A stretch of 64,000 nucleotides of DNA, from NCBI GenBank assembly GCA_030490835.1, contig CM059971.1, positions 124,652,564 to 124,716,563 on the forward strand, read 5' to 3'. Below, piece after piece: positions 25,173-37,317 of this stretch. The stretch's first letter is position 1. Each line of letters starts with the position of its first letter. Origin of the DNA: Annona cherimola (lineage: Eukaryota; Streptophyta; Magnoliopsida; Magnoliales; Annonaceae). The notes below the pieces were generated by a model. It saw nothing but the letters and a program-made list of their open reading frames with translations, was not told the origin of the DNA and did not search any database. A program made the translations under genes and the position numbers.

Positions 25173-26600
25173 GAGATAGGGGGAGACAGGGAACTTTAAA
25201 TCGACGAAAAAGCAGGATGGATCATCTCTCTTTCTTTTGCAATGAAGTGAAATGGGCACGATTATCATTGCATGGATCGAGGGCATCCCGCATGCAGCAG
25301 CAGGAGTAAAAGGACAACTTTTTAACGAGTGGGGGACGAGCATTCCACCCTCTCCGCACCTGCATGTGTCTGGCCCCCAAGATGAGGAGGGGAGACAGAG
25401 AGCTTTATGGCCCCCCTGTCTTTCATTTTCAACAGATTGTGCTAGCCAGCATGTTTAATTATCTAGCTAGACCTATATATAAATTCTATAGGTTTTGGGT
25501 AACTCCGTTTACTCAGGGCCATCAAGCTCTGGAGAGGCCCCCCCCCCCCCCTTCTTTTTTTTTTTGAGTTATTTGATGGAGGAATTTTTTATACTACTCG
25601 GTTGATGCAATTCAGACCCACTCCAAAAATAAAGCCGATCCAATATTCTTATTAAAATCATCTTGTTAAGAACGTACGGCTAAGAAACCATTTAAATAAG
25701 TTAGGATGGCATGCTAATCAATTCGAAGGAGACAGGCACTGCGATGTGATGATTAGAGCATGATAAATCAAGCCTAATTTAGTGTTGTTTCGATAGTTGC
25801 AATTATAACGGTCAAACATCAATATGCAAGGTAGTTACCCATTCCTTTCCAATATAAGCAATTTCCTTAACACCTGACCTCCCAATATTGTACGTCTTTC
25901 TTTGTTTAATGCATATCTATATATCTAATACTACAACAAATGTTTTCATCAAAAAAAATATATATAAGACAACAAATGTTTTTATATATATGGTAAACTT
26001 TTTCCAGCAAATTTTAGATTTGGGTACGCCTAATATATATTTAATGTATACAACTAATAAACTTTTACAACTCAAATTACTATTATTATTCACAGTAGAA
26101 TCCAAAGCATAAATAACAACTCATGTGGATATTTAACTTAGATGTAATTTGTACACTGAACTAAAACAGTTATTTTGAACATACTGAATTAGATTTCAAT
26201 TTAATCATCACGATGGAGAATCTTCGATTTGGATAAAGGGCTGAAATCAAGGAGCTCAACGAATTCACTTTTATACCATCACGTAGAATCCACAACAAAA
26301 TGATTTACTTTATGCGACAAAATGTTATTTGCTATAATAACATCAGAAGCAGCGTCATTTTGCTGCATATAATTATTGCAATGGAATATGTGAAAATGGC
26401 TGCATATATCAGTTAAATGCGGTAGATTTTTTTTAAAAAAAATTCGTTGCAAATAATTATATGCGAGAAGGCATGCATAACAGTTTCATAGCAATAAATA
26501 TATTTGTTGTTCTTTGTATATACATTATTATTTTCTTAGTATATGCAATAAATATTTTAGTTGCAAAAGCTATGTTCTCACGTAGTGAGTGAATCGCGAC

Positions 26601-27061
26601 AAAATAATGGATGCATATACCTAACGCGCAAAAAAAAAAAAAAAAAAAGGAAGAAGAAGATGCATAAATGGATCAGAAACCCTTGCTATTCACAAGAGAG
26701 GGCGTGATTTCCAAGGCGGGAGGCGGACCACTTGCGGGCGTGTCGTTTCAGGGGCGTGAACTCTCCTGTTCTAATCCGTTTCTGGTGGGTATGTTCTAGC
26801 TAACCCTATGCTTTGGGTGAAAAACAGACAACGACAGCCATGGGATGGCGACAGGTGCTTTTTTGGCACAGCGAACGAAGTTATGCATTGTGACTGAGGT
26901 CAAGCACGTACAGTTTCGACCGAGTGGATCATCCTGACTCATATGTATGATATATCAAACTTGATCAAAAGGGTCTGAGTCAACTCAAAAGTCGTTTCCA
27001 GTCTCCAGACTAGCCAGTAGGGTTTATAATTTTATTTCAAAGGGGCGCGCAATCACGTCAA
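26601..27061. other. GC-richer patch without recognised gene
   Basis: Follows a poly(A) run (26630-26648). GGCGGGAGGCGG-type sequence occurs near 26718. No ORF is supported. Confidence 0.3.
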
Positions 27062-27307
27062 AATATGTTTGATTATAACCAAAAAAAATTTAATCAAAAT
27101 TTTTTATTTTTATTAACTGATATTTTTAATTATTTTTTCACATCTTGTTATATAACTATCTTACTTTCCAATTATTTTTTACATAACTATTTATACAACT
27201 AATCTATCTATCTTAACTTTATTCTTTCTACTTTTTCATATCACATCATTTTCTATCGATTCAAAAATATTTACATAAAAAATTTTATTACCTTCTAAAC
27301 ACACTTA
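27062..27307. mobile_element. Tourist-like MITE, degraded
   Basis: Contains the family blocks TTTTTTCACATCTTGTTATA and ATCTATCTTAACTTTATTCT, and ends TAAACACACTTATA. The left terminus is eroded. Confidence 0.45.
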
Positions 27308-27974
27308 TAGTATTTTTGAAATATAAAATTTTAATTAAAGAAAAACTAATAATTTCGAAATTTTCAGAGGGGGCATTTGCCCACTGAATTCTATACAGAG
27401 CCGCTTTTTTGGACTTTGGATGGCGGATACATGCACATATGGAATGGAATCAAATTTAAATCAATCGCGTTCCTTGAGCAAATAATTTGGCGTTTGCCAG
27501 GCTGCAGCACGAATCACGTACGCGCTTCACTTTCTTTCATCGTAACGTTCTTAGAAAAGAGTGCGTGCACGCCTTACCTACCTTCTTCTGCACACCCCAT
27601 CAATATCATGCATGTAGCCGCAAAAGCTACACAGAAAATGACGAATGAACTAACGAAATAATGCATGCGTTTGGTTGGTCGACCAAAAAAGATTGCTAAT
27701 CGTTGATTACTCGATCCGAGCCCTCGAGCCCATCATACCACCCATCTTCTTCGCTGCTGCTGCTGTAAATTGGCGGGGCATTCCAGAAATTAAACTGGGC
27801 GATTAGCTGCCTTCTTCGATATCACTATTTGGATTGGTTTGGTCCCTTATTTTGAAATTACAAAGCTTAAAATTTTACCGGCTTTTAATAGGTATTTGGC
27901 CCCCCTTCTAATTTCAGATGCGAAAAAGATGGGTAAGCGTGTAAACAGAAGCCAGGTTTTATTAGTCAAATTTT

Positions 27975-28018
27975 AGTTTTACCTGCTTCAAATTTCAGTT
28001 TTACCTGCTTCAAATTTC
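27975..28018. repeat. Tandem duplication, period 22 bp
   Basis: Two identical adjacent copies of a unit starting AGTTTTACCTGCTTCAAA. Confidence 0.9.
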
Positions 28019-28164
28019 AATATTACATAAGCTAATGTTTATAGCTAAATGTAAATGACTATAAGCAATGTGACACTTGATTGTGAGTGATATGAAAATT
28101 GACTACAATTGCCAGCATGTGACACCCTTAGGTGACCCAAGTATATGTAGCCAAATTAGTTACA

Positions 28165-28988
28165 GTAAATATGGTTTCATGTAACTCTTTCCATTCTTAA
28201 TATCTCGATGATTAATTAAAAAAATCTACTTTATTTATTATATTTAACATTATTTATTCGATTAAGAGACATAGGACCATGTTTCAACGAGCTACACTTG
28301 TCGAAAATAATTATTTATCTACTAGTAATGATATTTTAAATGATTTAAATTTTGAAAATAAAACTTCAAAATTAATAATAAATATCATTTTATTATAATG
28401 ATTTTACACATTTGTAAATAGGAACCATAAGCAATGCTACTAGACAAATGAAAATTTTTTCATGTTAGTATAAATTATATTAAATACAAGGATAGTTTAC
28501 AAATATACTCACTTAGTTTAATCAAAATTGTAAATATACTCGTATAGTTTCAAAAATTGCAAATAACCCCATATAGTTTAACTATAATTTCAAAAAACCC
28601 TCACGCCGTTATGACGCCATTCTTATAACGTCGCGACATGGGGTAATTTGCAATTATGATTAAACTATGTGAGAGTTATTTGTAAAAATTAAATATACTA
28701 CTTAATTTCTAAAATTACAAACACGCCCACATAGTTTTTATATTTTTATAAATATACCTATGTCATGACAATGTCATAACTACATGGGGTTATTTACAAT
28801 TACGATTAAAGTATACAAGGGTTATCTACAATTTCTGAAACTATGTGGGCATATTTGTAATTTTGATCAGACTAGGTAGGTATATCTGCAAATTACCTTA
28901 AATACAATAGATTAAGTGAATTTTCAATCTAAGTATTAAGATATTAAAAATGAAAAATATTATACAAAAAGATGTTTCATAGAAGCAA
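28165..28988. mobile_element. Foldback element, 'TTCATAAA' family copy B, split by a nested insertion
   Basis: The left part (28165-28489) and right part (28898-28988) join into one family member if 28490-28897 is removed. The left part keeps TATTTAACATTATTTATTCG and the right part GATTAAGTGAATTTTCAATC. Confidence 0.6.
28490..28897. mobile_element. Mutator-like MITE nested in copy B, with 10-bp target duplication
   Basis: 408 bp, flanked on both sides by TTAAATACAA (28480-28489 and 28898-28907). Inverted arms of about 80 bp match: left GTTTACAAATATACTCACTT, right in reverse complement GGTAATTTGCAGATATACCT. The arm length and 9-10 bp duplication are those of Mutator-like elements. A second inner inverted repeat lies near the middle. 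Confidence 0.75.
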
Positions 28989-29047
28989 ATCCCGATCAAT
29001 ATATATATGTAACAAATTTTAATTTATAAATAGCAAAAAAATATCTA

Positions 29048-29320
29048 CTTTTATTATTGAATCATGCTATAGTGCGCACGGGTGCACTTAGCTTTAGTGA
29101 ACTAAGGTGCAAAAACTCATTTTTTAATTTTTTTTGAAATTTTTTTGTACAATTGTTAATCTATATGTATTTAACACGTGTATCAATTTTTACCATTTTT
29201 AAAAAAATTTAGATTTTTATTGTTTAAAATCAATGACATTTTCATAATTTAACAATTTTATAAAAAATTAAAAAAAGGTGAAAATGCACCCGAGTGCATT
29301 CAATCAACCCCATTTATTAT
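29048..29320. mobile_element. Foldback MITE candidate, 'GGTGCA' family
   Basis: About 273 bp. Left arm CGCACGGGTGCACTTAG; right arm in reverse complement GCACTCGGGTGCATTTTC. The interior is a T-rich then A-rich mirror. Confidence 0.45.
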
Positions 29321-29357
29321 TTTGTAGTGTGCCTCATGATCTAGAGTGTGTGTGGAA

Positions 29358-29878
29358 TAAAGGACTTTACTTCTATGTAATAAATTATTCTATATGATCG
29401 CTTTCATTTTTAATATTTTGACATTTAATAGTAAATTCAATTTATTTATTGTATTTAACATTATTTTCTTAGTTATAAGACTATTTTCATCCAAATCAAA
29501 TATTTATATGTGTCACATTTTCTTAAAAATATATATTCTTGCATAAATTATGAAAAATGCTTAAATGCATTTACATATGTATTAGAATGAAATATTACTT
29601 TATAGAATTACTTATCCACACGGTAATAACATTTTTGATGACTTAGATGTTAAAAATATAATTTCGAAATTGATATTTAATATTAAAATTATTTATTATG
29701 TTAATTTTACATATTTGTATATGGAGATTACGCACAATGATACTAGAGAAATAAAATGATTTCTAGATAACATAATAACGTTAAATAAAATAGATTAAGT
29801 GAATTTTCATTGAATATCAATACATTAAAAACAGAAAGAATTACATTGAAAAAGAATTTCATAAAAGCTAAGCTTAAT
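29358..29878. mobile_element. Foldback element, 'TTCATAAA' family copy C
   Basis: About 520 bp, starting near ACTTTACTTCTATG and ending GAATTTCATAAAAGC. The interior has ATTATGAAAAATGCTTAAAT and ACTTTATAGAATTACTTATC as in the sister copies. Confidence 0.6.
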
Positions 29879-30102
29879 TATAAATGTCGAAGGTGAAGAA
29901 AGGCATTCAATCCTATAAATAATGTTTTTTTTTTTTGCAAAATCAATAGTTATGAAGTTAATCCAATAAAAAAATAGTTACGAGGCTAAGATTGAAAAAG
30001 ACACAAAAAATGAGACGGTAATAGAGCACTCACCCTGCAATATCATTTCTACGGGTCCGTACAGATAGGTGCAAAAGTAAGCGGGAATGTTTCAATGAAA
30101 AT

Positions 30103-30600
30103 GGTTTGCAGAAAAGTGATTTCATGAAAACCTTTTTGTTTTTTAAAATGTTGATTATTGATGGAAAATTCAATTCATTCATTGTATTTTATACTATTTA
30201 TTTAGCTGTGAGACCAAGTTTCATCCCAATCCAATACATGGACAGGCCACGTTTGCTCAAAAATAGGTGCATTCATGTGTAAATTATGAAAAATGCTTAG
30301 ATCCACTCACGCGTATAATAGAATATAACAATACTTTATATGATCATTTATCTACATATTATTGATATTTTAGATGATTTAGATGTTAACAAACTACTTT
30401 AAAGTTAATATTTTAATATTGAACTATTTTATTACGTTAATTTTACATGTTTATAGATGAAACCCTGAAATTTAAAAAAATAAAAGGGTTTCCAAGATAT
30501 TATAAATGATGTTAAATATAATGAATGAAGTGAATTTTTTATCAACCATCAAGATTTTAAAAACGAAAGGAGTTTCATAGAAAAGAGGTTTCATAAAAGC
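30103..30600. mobile_element. Foldback element, 'TTCATAAA' family copy D, best preserved
   Basis: About 498 bp. Arms: left GATTTCATGAAAACCTTTTT, right ending AAAAGAGGTTTCATAAAAGC, with GATGGAAAATTCAATTCATT mirrored in the right arm. It is 225 bp from copy C in the same orientation. Confidence 0.65.
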
Positions 30601-31277
30601 ATCTCCTAAAAGTAAAATCATATTGAGTTCTTTATAATTAGAAGAAACTCACGTGCGCTGCCCTATTTTAGTAGTAAATTATGTAAATTCAGAGAATCCT
30701 CTTGAAGTTTTCAATCAACTAGATTTTTAGCCTATAGTTATACGTGAATAAAAATAAGTTCAACCTAGTATCGAAAGAAAAAGTTCAATCTATATAAAAA
30801 TAAAAAAAAAGTTCAACTTTGATTTAATATCATGACAAGTATAAAATTTTTGAAGACATCGATTTTATTAAGATAATTTCTCTAGCTATATATATATACA
30901 TGCATATATGGGTTCAATTCAATGGAAACCATCTCATTAACCCATCCAATAATTTTATTTACCTATCGTATTTTGTTTCATATGAACAATCACTTTAAGT
31001 GAAGTTAAGTGTGGCACACCATTTAAAAACAAACAAACCACGAGCAAATTTTTTTTATGTTGGACTTTAGATGGGAAAGTAAACAAACCACGGTAAAGAT
31101 TTACTACATACTTTTATACCGGGCATAGATATGTGTGTTTTGTTTTTTAATTTTTAAAACATTTTTATGTGACCCATATGTATTCATATACCAAAACTTA
31201 ACATTTTTATATTTCTGTATATATTTTTTATAATTTCAAAACCCAAAAATTTTTACTCTCATTTAGTGTTAGGGTGA

Positions 31278-31772
31278 TACTTCTATAAAAACCTTTTTTC
31301 TATGTAATCATCTTCATTTTCAATATGCAGATGATCAATAAAAAATCTATTCCATCTATTATGTTTATTATCACTTATATTATTATAGAAATCTTTTTAT
31401 TTGTCTAATATCATTGTATATATACCCCACCTATAAACATATAAAATCAACGTGATAAAATAATTCAATGCTAAATATTAATTTTTAAGTAGTATTTTCG
31501 ACATTTAAACCATCTAAAATATCATTACTGTAATGATCAATTATTCTACAAAGTATTATTAAATTTTAATACATATGTGAATGGATCTAAATATTTTTCT
31601 TAATTTGTACATGAATGTACTTATTTTTTAGCAAATGTACTTATGTACATATCGAATTTGGATGAAATTTGGTCTCCTAAGTAATCAAATGATATTAAAT
31701 ATAATGAATGGATTAGATTTTTCATCAAACAAAAAAGTCTTAAAATTTGAGTAGATTATATAGAACCATAGG
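31278..31772. mobile_element. Foldback element, 'TTCATAAA' family copy E
   Basis: About 495 bp with family blocks in inverted order relative to copy D (for example TAATATCATTGTATATATAC and AATTTGGATGAAATTTGGTC). Confidence 0.55.
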
Positions 31773-32068
31773 CCCGTCAATGTTAAATTGGGGTGAAAAC
31801 TGTTTTTTAAATTATAAAAATAAATACAATTTAAAAGTGATAAATTTCAGCATATATAGAGATATTACGTGTGGGTCCACATGGTGCTATGAACTTTTAT
31901 AAGAAAAAAATCATTTTTACGTAACTAAACATATATTTAATCCATGTACTAGAACATGAGTGAAAACTATTGGATTTCCAAGTTTATAAAAATATATATC
32001 CAAATGGAAAGTTTTGATATATATAATATACCTTGAGGAACTAATTGTAGTGTATTAAAAATCATAAA

Positions 32069-32563
32069 TCAGGTATGTGTGAACGTTGAGGTTATATTGG
32101 CTACGGGGCTGTTATTAGGGATGATAGTGGAAGATTTGAGGCAGCTAAGGGTTGGTTTGTTAAGGAGAGGGCGGAGCCAGCTAGAATGGAAGCAAAAGCA
32201 ATGGCTTTGGGAACGAAATGGATGCTAGAACAGGGATATCTTCAAGCAGAAATTGAGTCTGATGCCTTATCGATAGTTAACTAGATTCAAGGGGAAGAAA
32301 GATTCAAATCCTATGTGGGCTAGCTTTTATATGAGATAAATGATTTGAGGCAACGCTTCCTCTGGGTAGCGTTTCTTCATGTCCTCAATCTGGAAATTTT
32401 TATGCTCATAATATCGCTAAATTGACAGCATCTCTTAAAGAAGCATAAGGTGTTCGGAGAGGAATAGCCCCATCATGCATTCAGGAATTTCTGGCTAAAG
32501 ATGTATTATTTTCAGTGGGTTGGGGGTCGGCTGTTGTATTCTTTGAATTTGTGTAAATAAAAA
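32069..32563 (+). pseudogene. 5'-truncated L1-type LINE, RNase H domain and poly(A), with target duplication
   Basis: Translation gives YGAVIRDDSGRFEAAKGW, EARMEAKAMALGTKWML-type spacing and AEIESDALSIVN followed by a stop, which is the RNase H core of plant L1-type elements. The 3' end runs TTTGAATTTGTGTAAAT into poly(A). AAAAATCATAAA occurs just before (32057-32068) and after the tail (32564-32575), a likely target site duplication, although its A run merges with the tail. Confidence 0.7.
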
Positions 32564-32640
32564 AAAAATCATAAACAATAATGAGAACACTTAGTATTAG
32601 TTACGTTGTAAAAATTATATTATTATATATCAGTATCGTT

Positions 32641-33099
32641 TTCATGTAATCAAGTTACATAGAAATAGGTCTTCGTAACTCCTTTCATTTTTAATTTGTT
32701 GATACTTGATAAAAATTCACTTAATTCATCATATTTAACATTATTCTTTTAGTTATGTGACTAAATTTCATTTAAGTTACATATGTGCATGTGCCACATT
32801 TACTCAAAATATACATCATGTGTAAATAGCTTAATAAAGATTATATATTACCTTTACCCTTATTTTAATATATACTAAAAATATCTTGGTAACTCTTTCA
32901 TTTTTAATTTGTTGATACTTGATAAAAATTCACTTAATTCGTCATATTTAACATTATTCTTTTAGCTAAGAGACTGAATTTCATTTAAGTTACATATGTG
33001 CATGTGTTACGTTTACTCAAAATATACATCATGTGTAAATAACTTAATAAAAATTATATATTACATTTTACCCTTACTTTAATATAAACTAAAAACAAC
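32641..33099. repeat. 'TTCATAAA' family half-element with a 215-bp tandem duplication (copy F)
   Basis: Two head-to-tail units start at TAACT 32675 and TAACT 32890, a period of 215 bp, with few differences. Each holds TTGATACTTGATAAAAATTC and ATACATCATGTGTAAATA. Only the left half of the family is present; no right arm follows. Confidence 0.7.
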
Positions 33100-33942
33100 A
33101 TAAATTAAAGACGATACCTAAAACTACCGCTTCGAAGATCTACATTTGACATTATTTTCGAAGGGCAATATTCATTTAGATTCAATTTAACATTTACCAA
33201 CTAACTTGGGGCCCATTTGCGCCTTTTAGAAGATATGTTTCATTTATTTTTTTTGTTATTATTTATTTAAAAATACAACTAAAACTCAATTTAGTTATAA
33301 ATTTGTGTAAGCCACACATAACATAAGAATTTTAATAAGTTTATGTTTACTTTAAAATTATACTTATATTGTAACTGATATGCATCTACTTTTTTTATAT
33401 GCATGCACTTTTAAGTCAAATTATTATATTCTTAACTAAATAAATTAATCCTATAAATTTTCTAGTGCAAATGAAGCCCACTTAAACTGGTTCAACAAGC
33501 TCTAAGTGAACACTACCTAAGCTAAATGGACAAGTTTATCTTTTCCTAGTTGCATTAGGCTGTCATAAAACTTATGCAAAATCATTGATTGGCTTGGCTG
33601 CTTGACATTGTCACATTAAAAGTTAATAAAGTTTATATTATATCCAATTATTGATTAGATTAGCGGACAATTTGCTACCTTAAAAATATTATGACTCTTT
33701 AATTGTAATTTGCCCTTCCCTCGATCAAAAAGTCCAAGCTCAGCCATTAGTTCCCAACATATTAAGTAGACGTTTAAGAATGTCAAAGCTCATAAAATTG
33801 TGAGATGAGGTGTAAATGGAACGGAAAATATTTTGAGAATTGTGTGATTAATATGAAATAATATGATAAAATTGAAATAAATAGAATAATTAAAAGAAAA
33901 ACGATTGAAATATCAGAGTAAAGTTGAAAAAATAAGAGTTTT

Positions 33943-34141
33943 TATATTGTAAAATTATTTGTTGGTAAATCTATTCCTATGTCATACTATCCCATACCAC
34001 GTTCGTCAATCACCATGCTCTGAGCGAAATAGGATTGTTATATTGTAAAACTATTTGTTGGTGTTTATGCTCCATGTCATTCGATCGCATTCCACATATG
34101 TCAATTACTAGACGTGCCCTGACCATCACCATGCTCTGAGC
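33943..34141. repeat. Imperfect direct duplication of about 85-100 bp
   Basis: TATATTGTAAAA(T/C)TATTTG begins copies at 33943 and 34039; both end CACCATGCTCTGAGC (34025 and 34141). The second copy has about 20 extra bases. Confidence 0.75.
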
Positions 34142-34560
34142 TTGGGGGTGAGTTAGAATAGGGTGCCGATCTTTCCCCTGCGAACGCCGGCCCTCCTGCT
34201 CGCGACCATGCGCACTGTCCTCAGGCCCGCCGTAAGGTGGATCTCGCTTATTTTCTCTTGCTGGGCGCTCTCTTGTTGCCCACTGTCCCCAAGGAACAAC
34301 GGTCACAGTGTCGTAATTCTCTAAAAAAAAATTTCTAGGTGGAACCCCGTCAGCATTGGATTCTTTTCCCACTGTAGTCCACGGGCTTTGCTGGGGGATT
34401 TGCCAACAGCATATTTGCCTCCCTCTTTCAGGCAAAAATTGAGGGGCCACCTGCCTCTTTTGGATGCGCCACCCGCCATCTCCCAGTAACTTACACCCTC
34501 GCATTTTATCAGGCCAATCGTGATCTGATTCAAATAATCCAAACCGTCTATCATAAATAA
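34142..34560. other. GC-richer low-repeat block without a recognised gene
   Basis: Base composition is clearly higher in G and C than either side. A 184-codon minus-strand frame (34564-34010) crosses it but runs out through the direct duplication at its C-terminal end, and its product matches nothing I know. Long frames arise easily in GC-richer DNA, so I do not call it a gene. Confidence 0.35.
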
Positions 34561-35504
34561 TCAACGGAATCTATTGTAAATAAAATCAACCAACATAACT
34601 TCTTTTGCAAATCTTTTATTAGTAAAAAAGCATTAAAGTTTCATATTTTGTTTCAAATATCAATTGACAACTACTATTTATATCAAATTCAAATCTGCAA
34701 GAAATCATTTCAATAGCTGATTACTTGATTAGTAGAAGCCATCTGACCAACAGTTTGGATCTCAAATTAACAGGCCATAGTCCAATGGATGAACAGTCGA
34801 GACTATGGGAGCTGATTCACCAAGTGGATTGGGGATATGCTGGGTTGTTTCCCGTCCTCTCACCGATTATGATTAGACACTCCATTGTCGTCTAGATTAT
34901 CACTGATCAGATAGTCTAACTGGAATAATTGAACCCGATAACTATATGGTGGGCCGAGGGAGTTAGATCACCCCTGCACTTGTCCGTTCATATTTTCCAT
35001 TTTTGCACACGTGTTTCTAGATCCGACCATTCTTGACTTCAATTACGGTTTTTTTTTTTTAATCTCTTCGTGGATTTTAATTTTTTTTTTTTTTTGATGG
35101 ATTTAACCATTTGATCCGGTGGGTAAACGGTAATGCGTGGGGAAAATGAAAATTTTTCGATGGCTCTTATTAAAGAGATGTTGATTAATCTATTTCTAAA
35201 TTATATATTAAATGGGATATTTATTGGAAATCTGGCCATTTACAGTGAAATGAGCTTGGACGAGAATGGATAATTGTAGTCCTCTGAGTAATGGATTTTT
35301 TTCCCACTTGTTGCTTTTCCTATTTCGGGAAAGAAATTTGCATTGATCCACCCTTTTCCATCGGAGTGTGACGATTGCAATGTACGATTTTTTATTCGGA
35401 TTGTCCGTAGCATCCCAAACAGATTTTCTGAGTTAAAAATTTTTTATAAAGAAGAACATTCATTAAGTAGATGGGTTCTGCTTTTGTGTGGCCATTACAA
35501 GCAT

Positions 35505-35826
35505 TAGAGCTCAGTGCTCACACAAAATTTTTCATTTTTTAAAATTTTTTTGTCATGATTTATGAATATACTAAGCAAGAGATTTTTGCTTCCCAAATTT
35601 TATAATTTTAATTTTTAATATTTTAAAAATTCAATATTCGTGCTCTGAACACATGAAAAAAGTCGAGTTTTTTATTAGAAAATTTAAAATTATTATATAT
35701 AATTTGGATAATAAAAAGATTTTATTTAATCCCACGTATCTATAGCAAAAAAATTAGAAAAACTAAAAAGCGATTAAAACACTTGTGCGAGCATTGAGTT
35801 TTAACGTTGATGCGAGCATTAAAATG
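35505..35826. mobile_element. Foldback MITE candidate, 'GAGCATTGAG' type
   Basis: Left arm GAGCTCAGTGCTCACACAAA and right arm in reverse complement ACTCAATGCTCGCACAAGTG pair, with an AT-rich interior. Confidence 0.45.
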
Positions 35827-36902
35827 AGTGCTTAAATAGTTTGATAATCCCAAATAATGGATTACAGCTCACAAGTTTGACTATCTAATTGATCTTCATC
35901 TTCAAGTAAATAGCCACAATTAAAATGCATTGAGTGAAGCTCTTCTAAAGGATAAAAGGGGTATCATTTGGTTAGTATTATTAAAGTGGGACGTCACTAG
36001 AAAAAGGCTATTGTTGGTCAAGTTTGACTAGAGTAAATTGTCATGAATGTCGACTTTTACAAAAAAAAAAAAAATTATTAATATGACCCACAAGTAAAAA
36101 AAATTATATTGAAAAGGATTATGTTGTCAGTCAGTTACAATTAGCTAGAGCTTTTCACAACATCTAAAATATGGATATGGATGGGAATTGGGGTCATCTT
36201 GTGGTATCGAGTTAATATTTTTATGATCTCATAGTGGTATGAAACGTGTGATTTTAATAGATAGCGTTAGACGCAAACGTCCCTGATGTCATTTCGAAGA
36301 TGGAGGTTTAATTTGAATTCTCTTTCAAGTCTAAAATGCATAATGACACTCAAATCAGAAAGATTTATTATAATGGGAAACAACCGTCAAAATCACACTA
36401 CCCAAGAATTGGATGGTAAACGACTAAACAATAGTAAAAACATGGGGTCTTTACTTTGCAAATATTCGTAGATATATATTTTTGTACCGGAGTTATTATC
36501 TATTATCTAATGGTTAAGTCCAATCCTAGAACCAACTTCGGACCCGTTTGGGAGCGTCCAATGAATTCAGAGTTGGATAAGAGATTATGAGAAATGAGCA
36601 AAGCAAATCCTCATGTCATGCATTCATTTAATACATTTTTTATTTTCTTGTTAATTCTGGAAGAACCTCAAACTCCCCTGTAAGGTTTGAGTTTAAACTT
36701 TTCATAAATTATAAACTATTGTTAGAAACATATTTTTGATTTTCTATTATATTTTATTATCATAGAACGTAAAAAAAATGTGTCCTAAATCGTACCTATA
36801 TAATATTAATATTCAAAGCTAATTTATGTGGCCATGATTCCATGCATCCTACCCATTTACATTTTTTAAAATGAATAAAATACCCTGATCATAAATATAC
36901 AT

Positions 36903-37290
36903 GAGGAATGATCCTGTTAGCCCGGGCTAAGCAAATGTTCCGCTTAGCCCACCTCAAAAAATTTATTTACAACAATTTTTCTTATTTTTCTTCATACACT
37001 TATTTATCTCTTAACATATATACCGAGTTTCATCATTTTTGGACATGTGTATATATATTTTTTAGATTTTTAAAGATAAAAATATTTTAAATACATATAT
37101 ACACATAGATGTTAAAAATTTCAAAAAATATATATAAATATGTCCAAAAATGGTGAAATTTGGCTTCTATATTAAATACACTTAGATAAACAAATATATA
37201 AAAAATAAAAATAAATTTATTCTAAATGAATTTTTTAAGATGGGCTAAGCGGGACATTTGCTTAGCCGGATTTAATAAGATCAGTCCTCA
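36903..37290. mobile_element. Foldback MITE, 'TTAGCC' family, best preserved copy
   Basis: 388 bp. The left arm GAGGAATGATCCTGTTAGCC mirrors the right arm (reverse complement GAGGACTGATCTTATTAAAT), followed by CGGCTAAGCAAATG on both sides. The interior is AT-rich and without coding potential. It abuts an AT microsatellite and the palindromic element at 37318. Confidence 0.7.
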
Positions 37291-37317
37291 ATATATATAT
37301 ATATATATATATATATA
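37291..37317. repeat. (AT)n microsatellite between two foldback elements
   Basis: An uninterrupted AT run separates the 'TTAGCC' MITE from the palindromic element. TA-rich sequence also borders the other end of the palindrome, so it may be a preferred insertion target. Confidence 0.85.

Larger units (their letters stand above)
23323..26600. other. Intergenic sequence with scattered simple repeats
   Basis: Apart from the features listed separately, it holds only short overlapping frames between 24787 and 25567 on both strands, which look like chance in a GC-richer patch. A possible foldback at about 24045-24310 resembles 40975-41162. Confidence 0.35.

Noticed and set aside
24787..25458. Several overlapping frames on both strands
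   Set aside because: All six frames are fairly open in this GC-richer patch, which argues for chance; one runs through a GA repeat.
34010..34564. A 184-codon minus-strand gene
   Set aside because: No recognisable domain, and it runs through a recent direct duplication at its C-terminal end; kept only as an observation.
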